Origin: Methanogenium sp. S4BF
Lineage (GTDB): Archaea > Halobacteriota > Methanomicrobia > Methanomicrobiales > Methanomicrobiaceae
Length of the DNA: 64,000 bases
Reading direction: 5' to 3'
Assembly (NCBI RefSeq): GCF_029633965.1
Contig: NZ_CP091277.1
Location: 1,237,940 to 1,301,939 of the forward strand
Below are positions 16,610 through 26,890 of this stretch, one piece after another (positions within the stretch are counted from its first letter, which is position 1; each line of letters starts with the position of its first letter). The notes beneath the pieces are model-generated. The model did not search any database. It was not told the origin of the DNA and saw only the letters and a program-made list of their open reading frames with translations. A program made the position numbers and the translations under genes.

Positions 16610-17465
16610 TACGGTCACCCGTCCTGGCGCATCGGCCGTGCAGCACGGGCCCGGCAACGACCGCGTCTACCTGATGAAGCTCGCGGTGGAGGATACCGAT
16701 ACCATCATCCCGGCGATGGATGCGCTGGCGGACCGGTACGGCTACTCAAAACTCTTTGCCAGGGTGCCTGACTCTGCAAAAGACCGGTTCTGTGCGGCCG
16801 GATACCGGGCCGAGGCACATATCCCCGGCATGTACCGGGGAACAGAGGACGGCTGGTTTCTCGCACGCTATCCCGACCCGGTACGGGCAGAACCCGGTGA
16901 TGCAGCGCCCCTTACCGCAGATCTGCTCAGGTCCGCGAGGCCGCGGCCGGATGCCTGCGGGAGCCCCGGCATGGCATCCGGGTGTGTGATTGAGGAGGCA
17001 GGTCCGGTCGATGCGGATGCACTCGCAGAGCTGTATACCGACGTCTTCGAGACCTATCCGTTCCCCATCCACGACCCGGCGTATCTCCGGGAGACGATGG
17101 CTGACGGCATCCGGTATTTTGTCGTCCGGGCAGAAGGCCGGGTGGTGGCGGCCTCGTCAGCGGAGGTGGATGTCTCCGGCAAAAACGCGGAGATGTCTGA
17201 CTTTGCGACGCATCCCGGATACCGGGGAATGGGGCTCTGCCCGGCCCTGCTGGCGGCGATGGAGGGGGAGATGCGGCGCACCGGGATAATAACCACATAT
17301 ACCATCGCACGGGCCGCCTTCTATCCGGTCAACATCACCTTTGCCCGTGCCGGATACCGGTTCGGCGGGACACTGGTCAATAACACGCAGATATGCGGGG
17401 CCTTCGAGAGCATGAACGTCTGGTACAAATCCCCCGGCAGGGAGCGTGCCCCGCACCGTGACTGA
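16599..17465 (+). CDS. ablB: Beta-lysine N-acetyltransferase (GNAT)
   Basis: This 288-residue protein has a C-terminal GNAT fold: the acetyl-CoA loop is in [20 protein letters not shown] and is followed by [13 protein letters not shown] and the typical [10 protein letters not shown] ending. Its N-terminal half ([31 protein letters not shown]) matches the AblB pattern. It acetylates beta-lysine on the epsilon amino group. The ATG at 16599 lies inside the last codons of ablA, which supports translational coupling. A run of ten T residues at 17565-17574 probably ends the transcript. Confidence 0.9.
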   Translation: MTRDTVTRPGASAVQHGPGNDRVYLMKLAVEDTDTIIPAMDALADRYGYSKLFARVPDSAKDRFCAAGYRAEAHIPGMYRGTEDGWFLARYPDPVRAEPGDAAPLTADLLRSARPRPDACGSPGMASGCVIEEAGPVDADALAELYTDVFETYPFPIHDPAYLRETMADGIRYFVVRAEGRVVAASSAEVDVSGKNAEMSDFATHPGYRGMGLCPALLAAMEGEMRRTGIITTYTIARAAFYPVNITFARAGYRFGGTLVNNTQICGAFESMNVWYKSPGRERAPHRD

Positions 17466-17564
17466 GCAGGGGGGCATGCATTCGCCCGTGCATCCTCCCC
17501 CCGCCTTTCGTCGGAAGCCACCAGCATATTCCTGCCGGGCATGCCCGTTTACCGATACAGATTC

Positions 17565-17574
17565 TTTTTTTTTT
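17565..17574 (+). terminator. Poly-T terminator after ablAB
   Basis: Ten consecutive T residues lie about 100 bp after the ablB stop and before the photolyase gene. Archaeal transcription commonly stops at such tracts. Confidence 0.55.
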
Positions 17575-17626
17575 ACATGGCCGCCCGCCGTCTCTTTTAT
17601 CTGCTCCCCGCATGAGAAAATAGTGC

Positions 17627-18955
17627 ATGGAGCGGCGGCTGAACGACCATGCCCCCCGACGGGGCGACTATCTCCTTTACTGGATGCAGGCCTCCCAGCG
17701 GGCCGAAGGGAACCCGGCACTGGAATATGCCGTCCGGGAGGCAAACCGGCTCAATAAGCCTGTCGCCGTCTGCTTCTGCCTTGACCCGCGGGGCGAGGGG
17801 CGGCAGGTCCGCCATCTGACCTTCATGCTCGAAGGGCTCCGGGAAGCCGCAGAGCAGCTGGCCGGACGGGGTATTGCGTTTATTCTCAGAGACGGTCCGC
17901 CGCAGGAGGTGGTGGCGGCACTGGGGGAGGAGGCCTGCCTGGTGGTCACCGACGGGGGCTATCTCCGGGGGCAGCGGCGGGACCGGGCCCTTCTTGCCGG
18001 AACACTGGAGGCGCCGCTCATCGAGGTGGAGGGGGATGTCATCGTGCCGGTGGAGACGGCCTCTCTCAAAGAGGAATGGTCCGCAGCGACCTTCCGGCGG
18101 CGGATCACGCCCCATATCGTCCCGTCTCTTGCCCAAAGCAACGAGCAGGAGGTGAAGGTGAGGGCGGTTCCGGGGGAGTATGAATCGCTCTCACTCAGCC
18201 GCCCCGCAGAGATCATCCGAACGCTTGCTCCGGCAAAGGACGCCTCTCCTGCGGCCTTTACCGGAGGCATCACTGAGGCACGCCGCCTTCTCACCCTCTT
18301 TGCAGCAGAGAAGCTCAGCCGCTATGCAGACGAGCGCAATGACCCGAACAAAGACGTTCTCTCCTGTATGAGCCCGTACCTGCACTTCGGGCAGATTTCC
18401 CCTCACGAAATTGCCCTCCGCATACGGGAGGCAGGCGGAAAGAATGCGGCCGCATACCTCGAGGAGCTGATCGTCCGCAGGGAGCTCTCGATGAACTTTG
18501 TGCACTACAACCCCCGCTACGCCTCCATCGAATGCCTCCCCGCGTGGGCCAGAACGACCCTTGCTGAGCATGCCGGCGACCCGCGGGAGTATGCCTATTC
18601 ACTGCATGAATTCGAGGCGGCCCGGACCCACGACCCCTGCTGGAATGCGGCGCAGCGGCAGATGCGGGTGACCGGGAAGATGCACGGGTATATGCGGATG
18701 TACTGGGGCAAGAAGGTGATCGAGTGGTCGGCCTCTCCGGAGGAGGCGTATCGCACCCTCCTGATCCTGAACAACCGCTACGAACTGGACGGGAGGGACC
18801 CGAACAGTTATGCCGGCATTGCGTGGTGCTTCGGGAAGCACGACCGGGCATGGAAGGAGCGGCCGGTCTTCGGAAAGGTGCGGTATATGAACGCAAAGGG
18901 GCTGCAGCGGAAGTTCGATACGGATGCATATGTAAAAGCGTACGGCGGGGAATAA
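17627..18955 (+). CDS. phr: Deoxyribodipyrimidine photolyase, class II
   Basis: This 442-residue flavoprotein splits cyclobutane pyrimidine dimers using light. The N-terminal antenna domain begins with GDYLLYWMQASQRAEGNPAL. The C-terminal FAD domain has class II signatures: LSRYADERNDPNKDVLSCMSP, LHFGQISPHEIA, ELIVRRELSMNFVHYNP, and near the end RQMRVTGKMHGYMRMYWGKK and NRYELDGRDPNSYAGIAWCF. The length fits the class. It stands alone after the ablAB terminator. Confidence 0.95.
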   Translation: MERRLNDHAPRRGDYLLYWMQASQRAEGNPALEYAVREANRLNKPVAVCFCLDPRGEGRQVRHLTFMLEGLREAAEQLAGRGIAFILRDGPPQEVVAALGEEACLVVTDGGYLRGQRRDRALLAGTLEAPLIEVEGDVIVPVETASLKEEWSAATFRRRITPHIVPSLAQSNEQEVKVRAVPGEYESLSLSRPAEIIRTLAPAKDASPAAFTGGITEARRLLTLFAAEKLSRYADERNDPNKDVLSCMSPYLHFGQISPHEIALRIREAGGKNAAAYLEELIVRRELSMNFVHYNPRYASIECLPAWARTTLAEHAGDPREYAYSLHEFEAARTHDPCWNAAQRQMRVTGKMHGYMRMYWGKKVIEWSASPEEAYRTLLILNNRYELDGRDPNSYAGIAWCFGKHDRAWKERPVFGKVRYMNAKGLQRKFDTDAYVKAYGGE

Positions 18956-19288
18956 GACGTCCGGGTATTTCAGAACAATTCCTCCCCGGCACCGCCCGAC
19001 AGATGGTTGCCAAAAGGTCCGAAGTAAAATGGCACTGCGGCAGATTCCTGCCCTTTCCGCCCGCAGAGAGCAAAGGCACAAACCCCGTATGCCGTCCCCG
19101 GGAGAGATGACAGCCTCCCTCCTTCTGAAACGGTCAGAAGGCCCTACACCTGCAGCAGATGCATCCACCCCGCCCCCCGGAACCTGCAACAGGACCTCAG
19201 GAAACCATTTTTATCCCCGCATTATTGGCATTGAGCACTGAGGGAGACAGGTAAGTATATAATCTCCCTGATGTTTCTGTTAATTACG
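18956..19288. other. Intergenic region with promoter of the PAS kinase
   Basis: No gene is seen. The TATA box AGTATATAATC at about 19254-19264 puts transcription start near 19285, just before ATG 19289, so the upstream start at 19271 is unlikely and the mRNA is nearly leaderless. Confidence 0.5.
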
Positions 19289-22200
19289 ATGGATTCCCCG
19301 CTCTCTGTCCTGATTATCAGCGAAAAATCACCGGCAGCAACAATTACGGAGAAAATCAGGGAACTGAACACTGACTGTACGATAGATACTGCAGAATCCG
19401 GAAAAACCGCCCTCATTTTCCTTGAAAACAATATCTATGACCTTATTATCATTCAATACCCCACCAGGGATTTATCCGGTGCAAAACTGCTTGAAGCACT
19501 ACGGGAAGAAAAGATTGACATCCCTGTGATCGTCATCGTGGGGAAAGCAGACGAGGGCAGTCTCCCTGCTGCATTATACCGGGGGCCTGAATGCACGGTT
19601 CTGCCTGCCTCGGAACAGGCGTATACGAATGAACGGATACAGCATAAAATCGCTGCTGTTCTGGATAAGAAGAGACGGGAAGAGGCCTTCGAGACCCATA
19701 GGATCCAGTCTTCAGGGATCATCACCCATATCCCGGACCCCACGTTTGCCATCGACCGTGAAGGCAGAGTGATTGCCTGGAATAAGGCAATCGAGGATTT
19801 GACCGGCGTGCCTGCCGCAGATATCCTCGGCAAAGGGGATTATGAATATTCCATACCCTTTTATGGCCACCGCGTGCCCACTCTCATCAATTTTCTGGAA
19901 ATTTCTGAGGAAGAACTCGGTTCGCTCGGATATCACGTGCTGCAGCGAACAAAAAATGCGATCTCCATCGAATCCACCCTTATCGAGATTAAAGGAAAAA
20001 AATACTATGTCAGGGCGAACGCATCCCTGATCTATGACCGTTCGGGAAATATTACCGGCGCCATCGAGTCAATAACAGATATCACCGCCCTGAAAGATGT
20101 GGAGAATGCCCTCAGGGAAAGCAAAGACAAATTCAGGGGGATTACCGAGAGGATTTCGGATCTGATTCTGTCGACGGATACTGATGGGATGATCACCTAT
20201 GCATCTCCTTCAGCCGAAACGATTCTTGGATATGAACCGGAGTTCATGTACGGGAAAGGGCCGGAAGAGTTTCTGCTCCCGAATGATCTGGAGGTGGTTC
20301 ATACCGCCATCGGTAAACTGAAACAGGGAGCGGAGGTAAAAGGACTCGAAATCAGCTTCCGAAAAAAAGACGGCAGGTATGCCATCCTTGAGATGTCAGG
20401 GTCTCCGGTTATGGAGAGCGGCGTAGTGAGCGGGATGCAGGTCATCGGGAGGGATGTCACCGGGAAAAAACTGGCAGAGGAACGCATCTTCCGGCTGCTT
20501 CGTGAGCAGAAGGAGCTGCTGGGCATCATTAACAAGAGTCCGGCAGTCGTGTTTCTCTGGAAGGCCGAGGAGAACTGGCCGGTGGAGCGGGTTACCGAAA
20601 ATGTGTCCCTGTTCGGCTATACCGTTGATGACTTTGTTTCCGGACGGGTTATTTTCAGCTCCATTATCCACCCGGACGACCTGGAGCAGGTCGGTGCCGA
20701 AGTGAAATACTACAGTGCTCATCAGACAGATAATTTTGTCCAGAAATACCGGATCTATGGAAAGGACCGGAAAATACACTGGATCGAAGACTTTACGCAT
20801 ATACGCCGCAGTAAAACCGGGAGCATCACCCATTACCAGGGCATTATTATCGATATCACCGAGCGGAAATTGGCTGAAGAGGCCCTGCAGCTGAGCCGGT
20901 CACGCTACCGGCAGCTGTTTGAGTCATCGCCGATCTCTCTGTGGGAAGAGGATTTTTCAGCAGGGAAGAAGGGTCTTGACCGGCTCAAAGAGGCCGGAGT
21001 CACCGATTTCAGGGCCTATTTTGAAGAGCATCCCGAAGAGGTCGTCCGGTTTGCCGGGATGGCAGAAATACTGGATGTGAACAATGCCACACTGCATCTG
21101 CTGAAGGCGGAAAATAAAGACGAGCTTACGGCCGGTCTTGGGAATATCTTTACCGATGAATCCCTAAAGACCTTCCGGGAAGAGCTCATCACCCTCGCAG
21201 AGGGAGGGCTCCGGTATACGGGTGAGGGCGGCCACAAGACACTTTCGGGTGACGAAATTTCCGTGATTCTGCAGATGGTCGTCGCTCCCGGATATGAACA
21301 GAGTCTGGGAAGGGTTCTCATATCCCTGCTGGATATCACCGACCGGAAGAGAGCGGAAGAGGCGCTTGCCAGGGAGAAGGCCAACATTGAATATATTCTG
21401 GACAGTCTGCCGGGGATGTTTTACATGTTCTACCTGTTTGACTCTACCGGCCGGTTTATCCGCTGGAATAAGAATCTGGAAACCCTGACCGGCTATTCCG
21501 GGGAAGAGATCTCACGGATGAAGCCCCTGGAGTTCATCGATGAAAAATATCAGGATACCGTAACTGAAGGGATCAGGAAGGCATTTTCAGAAGGGTATGC
21601 TGACATCGAAGCAGGTATTGTCACGAAAGACGGCAGAAAGATTCCGTTTTTATTTTCCGCCAGCAGTAAAATCATCGGGGATTCTTCCTACATTCTGGGA
21701 ATGGGTCTTGATATCAGCAGGACGAAGGAGGCAGAACAGGAGATCCTGAAACTGGCATTAATCGTCCAGCACTCTAAGGAATTCATCGCTTTGGCCGATA
21801 TCGACGGTGTGATTACGTTTATCAACAGGGCAGGGGCCGAAATGATTGGCATTCGTGCAGCTGATATTGGCGGATACCCGGTCAAAAGCATTGTTTCCGG
21901 GGAGGAGAGAGACCGGCTGCAATCTGAGATTTTCCCCGCACTCCGGGAAACGGGGTCATGGGAAGGAGACCTCCGGTACCGGAATGCCAAAACAGGGAGT
22001 CTGGTCGATGTCCATGCGATGACATTCACCATCAAAGACCCCGATACCGGTGCACCGCTGTACCTTGCCAACGTGTCACTGGATATCACGGACCGGAAGA
22101 AGGCAGAGACTGCCTTAAAGGAAGTGAATAAAAAGCTCAATCTCCTCGGGAGTATCACCCGCCACGACATCCTGAACCAGCTGACGGTGGCGCAGGGGTA

Positions 22201-22771
22201 TATGGAGATGCTGGAGATGGATGCATTTTTCCCGCCCGGGAGTCAGGAAGAGGAATATGCCAGAATTGTGTCGGGTGCCATCGAGACGATTGAACGGCAG
22301 ATCCTCTTTACCCGGGATTACCAGGACCTGGGGGAGCAGGCTCCCGAATGGTATCATGTGGGCAGGATTATCGAGCAGAATTACCGTAACCTCGGATTCC
22401 GTGAGGTTTCGCTGGTAAATGACGTCGGTGATCTGGAGATATTTGCCGATCCGCTCTTTACCAAGGTCATCTACAACCTGTTTGATAATGCCGTGAAGCA
22501 CGGCGAGACCATAACAACGATCACGTTCTCGTCTGCCCGGTCAGATGATCAGGTGGACCTCATCTGCGAGGATGACGGCGTGGGCATCCCGGATGACGTA
22601 AAAGAAAAGATATTCCGGCGGGAATTTTATAAGCATTCGGGCCTGGGCCTGTTCCTCTCCCGCGAGATCCTCTCGATCACCGGCCTCTCCATTGAGGAGA
22701 CGGGAGAGGCGGGGAAGGGGGCCCGGTTTGTGATTCATATTCCGAAGGGACTGTTCCGGTTTGGGGAGTGA
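19289..22771 (+). CDS. Multi-PAS sensor histidine kinase with degenerate receiver domain
   Basis: The product has 1160 residues. Residues 1-120 look like a response-regulator receiver, but the acidic pair is replaced by SE and the phosphoacceptor Asp by Gln (Q56 in IIIQYPTRDLSG). About six PAS domains follow (roughly 140-940), several ending in the DITDRKRAEEAL or DITERKLAEEAL linker. The H-box is SITRHDILNQ (about 953-962), typical of methanogen kinases. The HATPase domain follows with NLFDNAVKHG, CEDDGVGIP and HSGLGLFLSREIL. No membrane segment is present, so it senses a cytoplasmic cue such as redox or a small ligand (inference). No cognate regulator is adjacent. Confidence 0.9.
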   Translation: MDSPLSVLIISEKSPAATITEKIRELNTDCTIDTAESGKTALIFLENNIYDLIIIQYPTRDLSGAKLLEALREEKIDIPVIVIVGKADEGSLPAALYRGPECTVLPASEQAYTNERIQHKIAAVLDKKRREEAFETHRIQSSGIITHIPDPTFAIDREGRVIAWNKAIEDLTGVPAADILGKGDYEYSIPFYGHRVPTLINFLEISEEELGSLGYHVLQRTKNAISIESTLIEIKGKKYYVRANASLIYDRSGNITGAIESITDITALKDVENALRESKDKFRGITERISDLILSTDTDGMITYASPSAETILGYEPEFMYGKGPEEFLLPNDLEVVHTAIGKLKQGAEVKGLEISFRKKDGRYAILEMSGSPVMESGVVSGMQVIGRDVTGKKLAEERIFRLLREQKELLGIINKSPAVVFLWKAEENWPVERVTENVSLFGYTVDDFVSGRVIFSSIIHPDDLEQVGAEVKYYSAHQTDNFVQKYRIYGKDRKIHWIEDFTHIRRSKTGSITHYQGIIIDITERKLAEEALQLSRSRYRQLFESSPISLWEEDFSAGKKGLDRLKEAGVTDFRAYFEEHPEEVVRFAGMAEILDVNNATLHLLKAENKDELTAGLGNIFTDESLKTFREELITLAEGGLRYTGEGGHKTLSGDEISVILQMVVAPGYEQSLGRVLISLLDITDRKRAEEALAREKANIEYILDSLPGMFYMFYLFDSTGRFIRWNKNLETLTGYSGEEISRMKPLEFIDEKYQDTVTEGIRKAFSEGYADIEAGIVTKDGRKIPFLFSASSKIIGDSSYILGMGLDISRTKEAEQEILKLALIVQHSKEFIALADIDGVITFINRAGAEMIGIRAADIGGYPVKSIVSGEERDRLQSEIFPALRETGSWEGDLRYRNAKTGSLVDVHAMTFTIKDPDTGAPLYLANVSLDITDRKKAETALKEVNKKLNLLGSITRHDILNQLTVAQGYMEMLEMDAFFPPGSQEEEYARIVSGAIETIERQILFTRDYQDLGEQAPEWYHVGRIIEQNYRNLGFREVSLVNDVGDLEIFADPLFTKVIYNLFDNAVKHGETITTITFSSARSDDQVDLICEDDGVGIPDDVKEKIFRREFYKHSGLGLFLSREILSITGLSIEETGEAGKGARFVIHIPKGLFRFGE

Positions 22772-22797
22772 AGGGGGGAGAGTAATTGTACCGGAAT

Positions 22798-23109
22798 CTA
22801 TTCTTCGGCAGACACAAGAATCAGATTTTCTTTGAATCCGCCCCGTGTCTCACTCTTCTTTTTCCGTATCATTTCAAGTTCATCTCTTCCAGTCTGCCGC
22901 AATTCTGCCACACGGTAAATCACCTCAAGAAGATCTGCAAGTTCTTCAGCTGATTTTGTTTCGGTGTACTCATTCAGCTCTTCAAAGAGTTTTGACTCCA
23001 TATATCCCAGAAACTCATCATCAGATACCTGCTCCACAACACATCGCTTCCCCTCTGCCCGGATAATATCAGGGATTCCATCCCGGACTGCCTTGTCATA
23101 CATCTTCAT
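22798..23109 (-). CDS. MazG-like nucleotide pyrophosphohydrolase
   Basis: This 103-residue protein starts MKMYDKAVRDGIPDIIRAEG and carries KLFEELNEYTETKSAEELADLLEVIY, the EExxE-12-ExxD type helix pattern of all-alpha NTP pyrophosphohydrolases (MazG and phosphoribosyl-ATP pyrophosphatase-like). ATG 23109 overlaps the TGA of the HNH gene as ATGA, so the pair is coupled. Proteins of this type are common beside nucleases in defence or mobile regions; a house-cleaning role on modified nucleotides is the family's known activity. Confidence 0.8.
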   Translation of the reverse strand: MKMYDKAVRDGIPDIIRAEGKRCVVEQVSDDEFLGYMESKLFEELNEYTETKSAEELADLLEVIYRVAELRQTGRDELEMIRKKKSETRGGFKENLILVSAEE

Positions 23110-24332
23110 GCGTCTGCCCACTCCCACGCTTCATAGCCCCGGACTTCAATGAGATAATCTGCTTTTTGCACAAGGTTTGCAAACGCATCTTCCTTCCAGT
23201 TTCCCTGTTCTGCCGGTTTTTTCCCCAAGAGTGAGATGGCAACCTCCCTTTCAAACTGTACCGGATAGACCTGACTGAGCTGGCCCCAGTAATCGGTGAT
23301 GATGCCTTCTCTTCTTTCAAGGAGACTGCAGGATGGGATCATATCACTTTTTTTTCCATTTACTTTGTCCAGTGCAGGAAGCAGATTCCAGAGATCATTG
23401 TTCTTCCACCGGGCAAAGGGGAGCATATGATCCACATGCATCAGAGTCGCATCCCGGATCATCTTTCCGGACCATACGCATTCCAGAGGGCCTTCCCTGA
23501 AGGCATCCCGGTAGACCTTCTGTGCCATTGCAACTGCCCGTTCCGTTTCAGGAACGGTGGTGAGCAGAGTAAGAATGTGTTCTTTTGGAATGGACTGTTT
23601 ACTTTTGGTATGGGAAAAATCCGCCCAGTTTTCGAGAATTGATTGTTCGCCGCTGATAAAACTCCCAAAGTATTCAAATGCCAGACACATATCTGCCGGG
23701 ATATCAAAGACGCCAAAATTCTCCAGAACAAATTCGGGGTCAGGATACGCATCATTACGGATCCTGACACCATTTTTATCATATCCATATATCGAGTAAT
23801 ACTCATCAGACCGCGAACGCCCAATAAATTTCATGGGCTGGGTCACGATTGTCTCCCGAATGCTCTTGAACAGTCGCAGGACATCGGACGAAATCTCCTC
23901 AGAAATATCTCCATTCCGGTATTCATTCCAAAAGGCATTGAAGCCTCCACGGTCCCGATAGTAATCGGTCACTTTCTTAAATGCGGGACGGAATGCAATC
24001 TGCCTCCCTCCGCTGTTATCAGACGATTCATTGCTTCTCTGGGGAATAAATTCGGGAGATTCAATGATCGGGTAATAGTAGAGCACCCACCGTTCGACAA
24101 GAAGGCCAAGGGGATAACGAACTCTTCCGTCAGCTTCCTCCCGTAAATGTGAATATCTCTGGCAGACATCAATCGTCCCCCGGAGAAGAGCGAATTTATA
24201 TGATGCGTCTTTTGCATCGCGTTCCAGAATTGAGTTGATTGTGCGCAGCGATGAGATGTCCATGGGGGTTCGTCCTGATGAGATATTGAATGGTGGCAGC
24301 GATGAAGATATGGATTTGAGAACAGTGTTCAT
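23106..24332 (-). CDS. HNH endonuclease
   Basis: From ATG 24332 the protein has 408 residues. The C-terminal third holds an HNH motif: CVWSGKMI, then HVDHMLPFARW, then NDLWNLLPALDKVNGKKSD. The N-terminal part (LKSISSSLPPFNISSGRTPM and GLLVERWVLYYYP) is not recognised and may recognise DNA. The TATA-like GTTTATATGG at about 24349-24358 makes ATG 24332 an almost leaderless start and argues against 24377. It is divergent from the broken nuclease gene at 24395 and shares a promoter region with it, so the three genes may be one defence or restriction-like unit. Confidence 0.8.
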   Translation of the reverse strand: MNTVLKSISSSLPPFNISSGRTPMDISSLRTINSILERDAKDASYKFALLRGTIDVCQRYSHLREEADGRVRYPLGLLVERWVLYYYPIIESPEFIPQRSNESSDNSGGRQIAFRPAFKKVTDYYRDRGGFNAFWNEYRNGDISEEISSDVLRLFKSIRETIVTQPMKFIGRSRSDEYYSIYGYDKNGVRIRNDAYPDPEFVLENFGVFDIPADMCLAFEYFGSFISGEQSILENWADFSHTKSKQSIPKEHILTLLTTVPETERAVAMAQKVYRDAFREGPLECVWSGKMIRDATLMHVDHMLPFARWKNNDLWNLLPALDKVNGKKSDMIPSCSLLERREGIITDYWGQLSQVYPVQFEREVAISLLGKKPAEQGNWKEDAFANLVQKADYLIEVRGYEAWEWADA

Positions 24333-24394
24333 GCTGCCATGACCATACCATATAAACAAGTACATCCAAGGTCTCACTATCCCATGGTGATACC

Positions 24395-25003
24395 ATGAAT
24401 GATCACCTCAACCCCGCCCTTCCTATTTCAAGGCCTGAAAATCACACCCTCAGTGATTTCCGGTCGTGGGCCTATTCCAGTATTCTCACAAATACCAACC
24501 GGAGTATCTTCGCAGAATATCTGGTCTGAGCTGCTCTCGGCGTTCTGGACACACCAAGGATTAAGTGGGACCGCTATGATTTCCAATATCAGTCAATGGG
24601 AATCGAGGTGAAGTCCTCTGCCTACATCCAGAGCTGGCATCAGGAACGACCCTCAAAGATTCAGTTCGATATTGCAAAGAAACGCCGTTTGGACTACGCA
24701 ACAAATGCCTTTGACCCGGACTATCCCTGCAGGTGTGCGGACTGCTATGTATTCTGCCTTTTCACCGGCCGGAATGTCCGCCATGAAGATGTCCTCGATA
24801 CATCGCTCAGGAAATTCTATGTGCTCCCTGCCGCCATCATTGAGGAGCGTTTTGGAGAACAGAAATCAGTGGCGCTTTCAAGGAATGAAGAGATTTATGA
24901 GGCGGTTTTTCATGAGGATTTGAAGGATAACATTGATGCAGTACTGAATGCGAGTGCTACCAAGAGATATGATGAATTGTCACCCGATAACAGGAATGCA
25001 TAA
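24395..25003 (+). pseudogene. PD-(D/E)XK nuclease-like gene interrupted by an in-frame TGA
   Basis: One continuous frame runs from ATG 24395 to TAA 25001-25003 but has a TGA at 24527-24529 (codon 45) where the context EYLV-x-AALGVLDTP suggests a former GGA glycine codon. Without it the product would have 202 residues. After the stop come KWDRYDF and MGIEVKSSAYIQSW, which fit the D...ExK active site of the PD-(D/E)XK nuclease fold. The 24596 ATG could still express a 135-residue C-terminal part that keeps EVK but lacks the Asp-bearing segment. Methanomicrobiales are not known to use selenocysteine, so a nonsense mutation is the simple reading. Confidence 0.75.
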
Positions 25004-25467
25004 TGTGTGAAATATGACGATGTCCGGAAAAAATCATCACCACATACATATGGATGTTGCAGGATTAAGGCTTTAGTAAAGATAGAACAGCACATAGTAT
25101 CCCATTTTTCTGACATATGAGCTGGCTGCATCCACAACAAATCACTCACATATAGACCTGGTCCGTTTGAAAATCACTCCCCAGCGTTAAGGACCATGAC
25201 TGTAAGTATTCCTTAATTATTCCTTATACTGTTACAATTGTCTACTGGTTTTCGATGACTGGGATACCATACTACGCTGCTGCGGCCACACTGAGGAGGT
25301 TGATGAATCGATCTTCTCAAAAAGAGAAAATATGGTTTATCATACTTCATCCCGTTGTGGTTGTAAACACTCATTTAGGAGCGAATGGATACGAATATCA
25401 ATCATTTATACGAAAGACAATTGCTAGAATTTGATTCACATACTTTCATTAGTGTGGATAATTCTCA
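25004..25467. other. Intergenic stretch before CRISPR array 1
   Basis: An AT-rich stretch of about 460 bp. I see no convincing gene in it, only short frames without recognisable protein. Confidence 0.4.
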
Positions 25468-25644
25468 TATATCTGCTGATGATACAATTATCCAGTCAGG
25501 GAAGATAAGAGTCTGTTTTGGAGAGGTAATTAAATATGCCAAATAAATATTACAAAATAATAAATATTCGATATTTCCGTAATACAATCCGATACCTATA
25601 TCTCCAATTATTTTGAAACTCGTTCATTGTATATAAATTGAAGA
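25468..25644 (+). promoter_or_regulatory. CRISPR leader 1
   Basis: This AT-rich sequence lies directly before the first repeat. It aligns over about 175 bp with the segment before array 2 (36584-36760); the last 55 bases are nearly identical, including the TATA-like TTGTATATAAATTG next to the first repeat. The conservation and position identify it as the leader, with transcription and spacer insertion from the left. Confidence 0.8.
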
Positions 25645-26831
25645 GAGTTCCCCACAGGCGTGGGGATGAACCTAGTATATTACTATACATTAACTAATTA
25701 GACATGAGTTCCCCACAGGCGTGGGGATGAACCTTCATACATCATACATCGATGGGAATTTTACCCGAGTTCCCCACAGGCGTGGGGATGAACCTGGTCA
25801 ACATACAGATCAAAAATTTGATCTAAAGAGTTCCCCACAGGCGTGGGGATGAACCTGTTATCAGGCTTCATTCCTTTGGCGAAATCCAGAGTTCCCCACA
25901 GGCGTGGGGATGAACCTATATCTTTGATGGTGGAGACTGCCCGCTGAGGGAGTTCCCCACAGGCGTGGGGATGAACCTATACTTCTGATATACTCCATTC
26001 TACCAAAATCGAGTTCCCCACAGGCGTGGGGATGAACCTTCCTTTTTGATTGATCTCTTTTCTGTGGTCTTGAGTTCCCCACAGGCGTGGGGATGAACCT
26101 CATTGGTGCAAGCAGTGTTGCCGGGAATCAGAGAGTTCCCCACAGGCGTGGGGATGAACCGGAGTGTTGTTCAGATTCACAGCGAACAACCCGGAGTTCC
26201 CCACAGGCGTGGGGATGAACCTGACATTGCAACGTATCTTGCAACAAAGGGGCTGAGTTCCCCACAGGCGTGGGGATGAACCTTTGTGCTGCAATATACT
26301 GTCTGTGTGGTGTGTGAGTTCCCCACAGGCGTGGGGATGAACCGGTATTTATCCAACATATCTTTTTATTATCATTGAGTTCCCCACAGGCGTGGGGATG
26401 AACCTCCCCCATACAGCAGAGGAAACATAGATAAATTGAGTTCCCCACAGGCGTGGGGATGAACCTATTGCACCCGTAGAACAGTGGTAGTTCGCCGTGA
26501 GTTCCCCACAGGCGTGGGGATGAACCTGCGTATCACGCGCGAAAAAGAGAAGAAAGGAAGAGTTCCCCACAGGCGTGGGGATGAACCTAAAGGCCATGGT
26601 CGCTGATGGGTCACGGACATGAGTTCCCCACAGGCGTGGGGATGAACCTGCATCATCATCGCAGTAATCATCAACCAAACTGAGTTCCCCACAGGCGTGG
26701 GGATGAACCTTTGGCCTTCCAGTAAGTGTCATTCGACACCACGAGTTCCCCACAGGCGTGGGGATGAACCGCCACTTTTGATCGGAAACGGATATGAAAA
26801 CAAGAGTTCCCCACAGACGTGGGGATGAACA
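25645..26831 (+). CRISPR. Type I-E CRISPR array 1, 20 repeats, 19 spacers
   Basis: A 28-bp repeat begins GAGTTCCCC, forms the hairpin CCCCAC-AGGC-GTGGGG and ends GATGAACC. It recurs every 61 bp without exception, so all spacers are 33 bp if the PAM-derived first base is counted. The last repeat (26804-26831) is degenerate (CAGACG in the loop and a final A), which places the old end on the right. Nearly all spacers differ; the first base after the repeat is T in 16 of 19 and G in 3. The E. coli I-E repeat has the same beginning and the same GGGGAT-AACC ending. Confidence 0.98.
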
Positions 26832-26890
26832 AGAGTCCACCAGTTAAAATGGTGGACAATGTTTTTAGTAATATATGCCAAGGCATACCT

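Noticed and set aside
24527-24529. TGA as a selenocysteine codon in the nuclease-like gene
   Set aside because: The position looks like a former glycine codon, there is no sign of a SECIS element, and Methanomicrobiales are not known to make selenoproteins.
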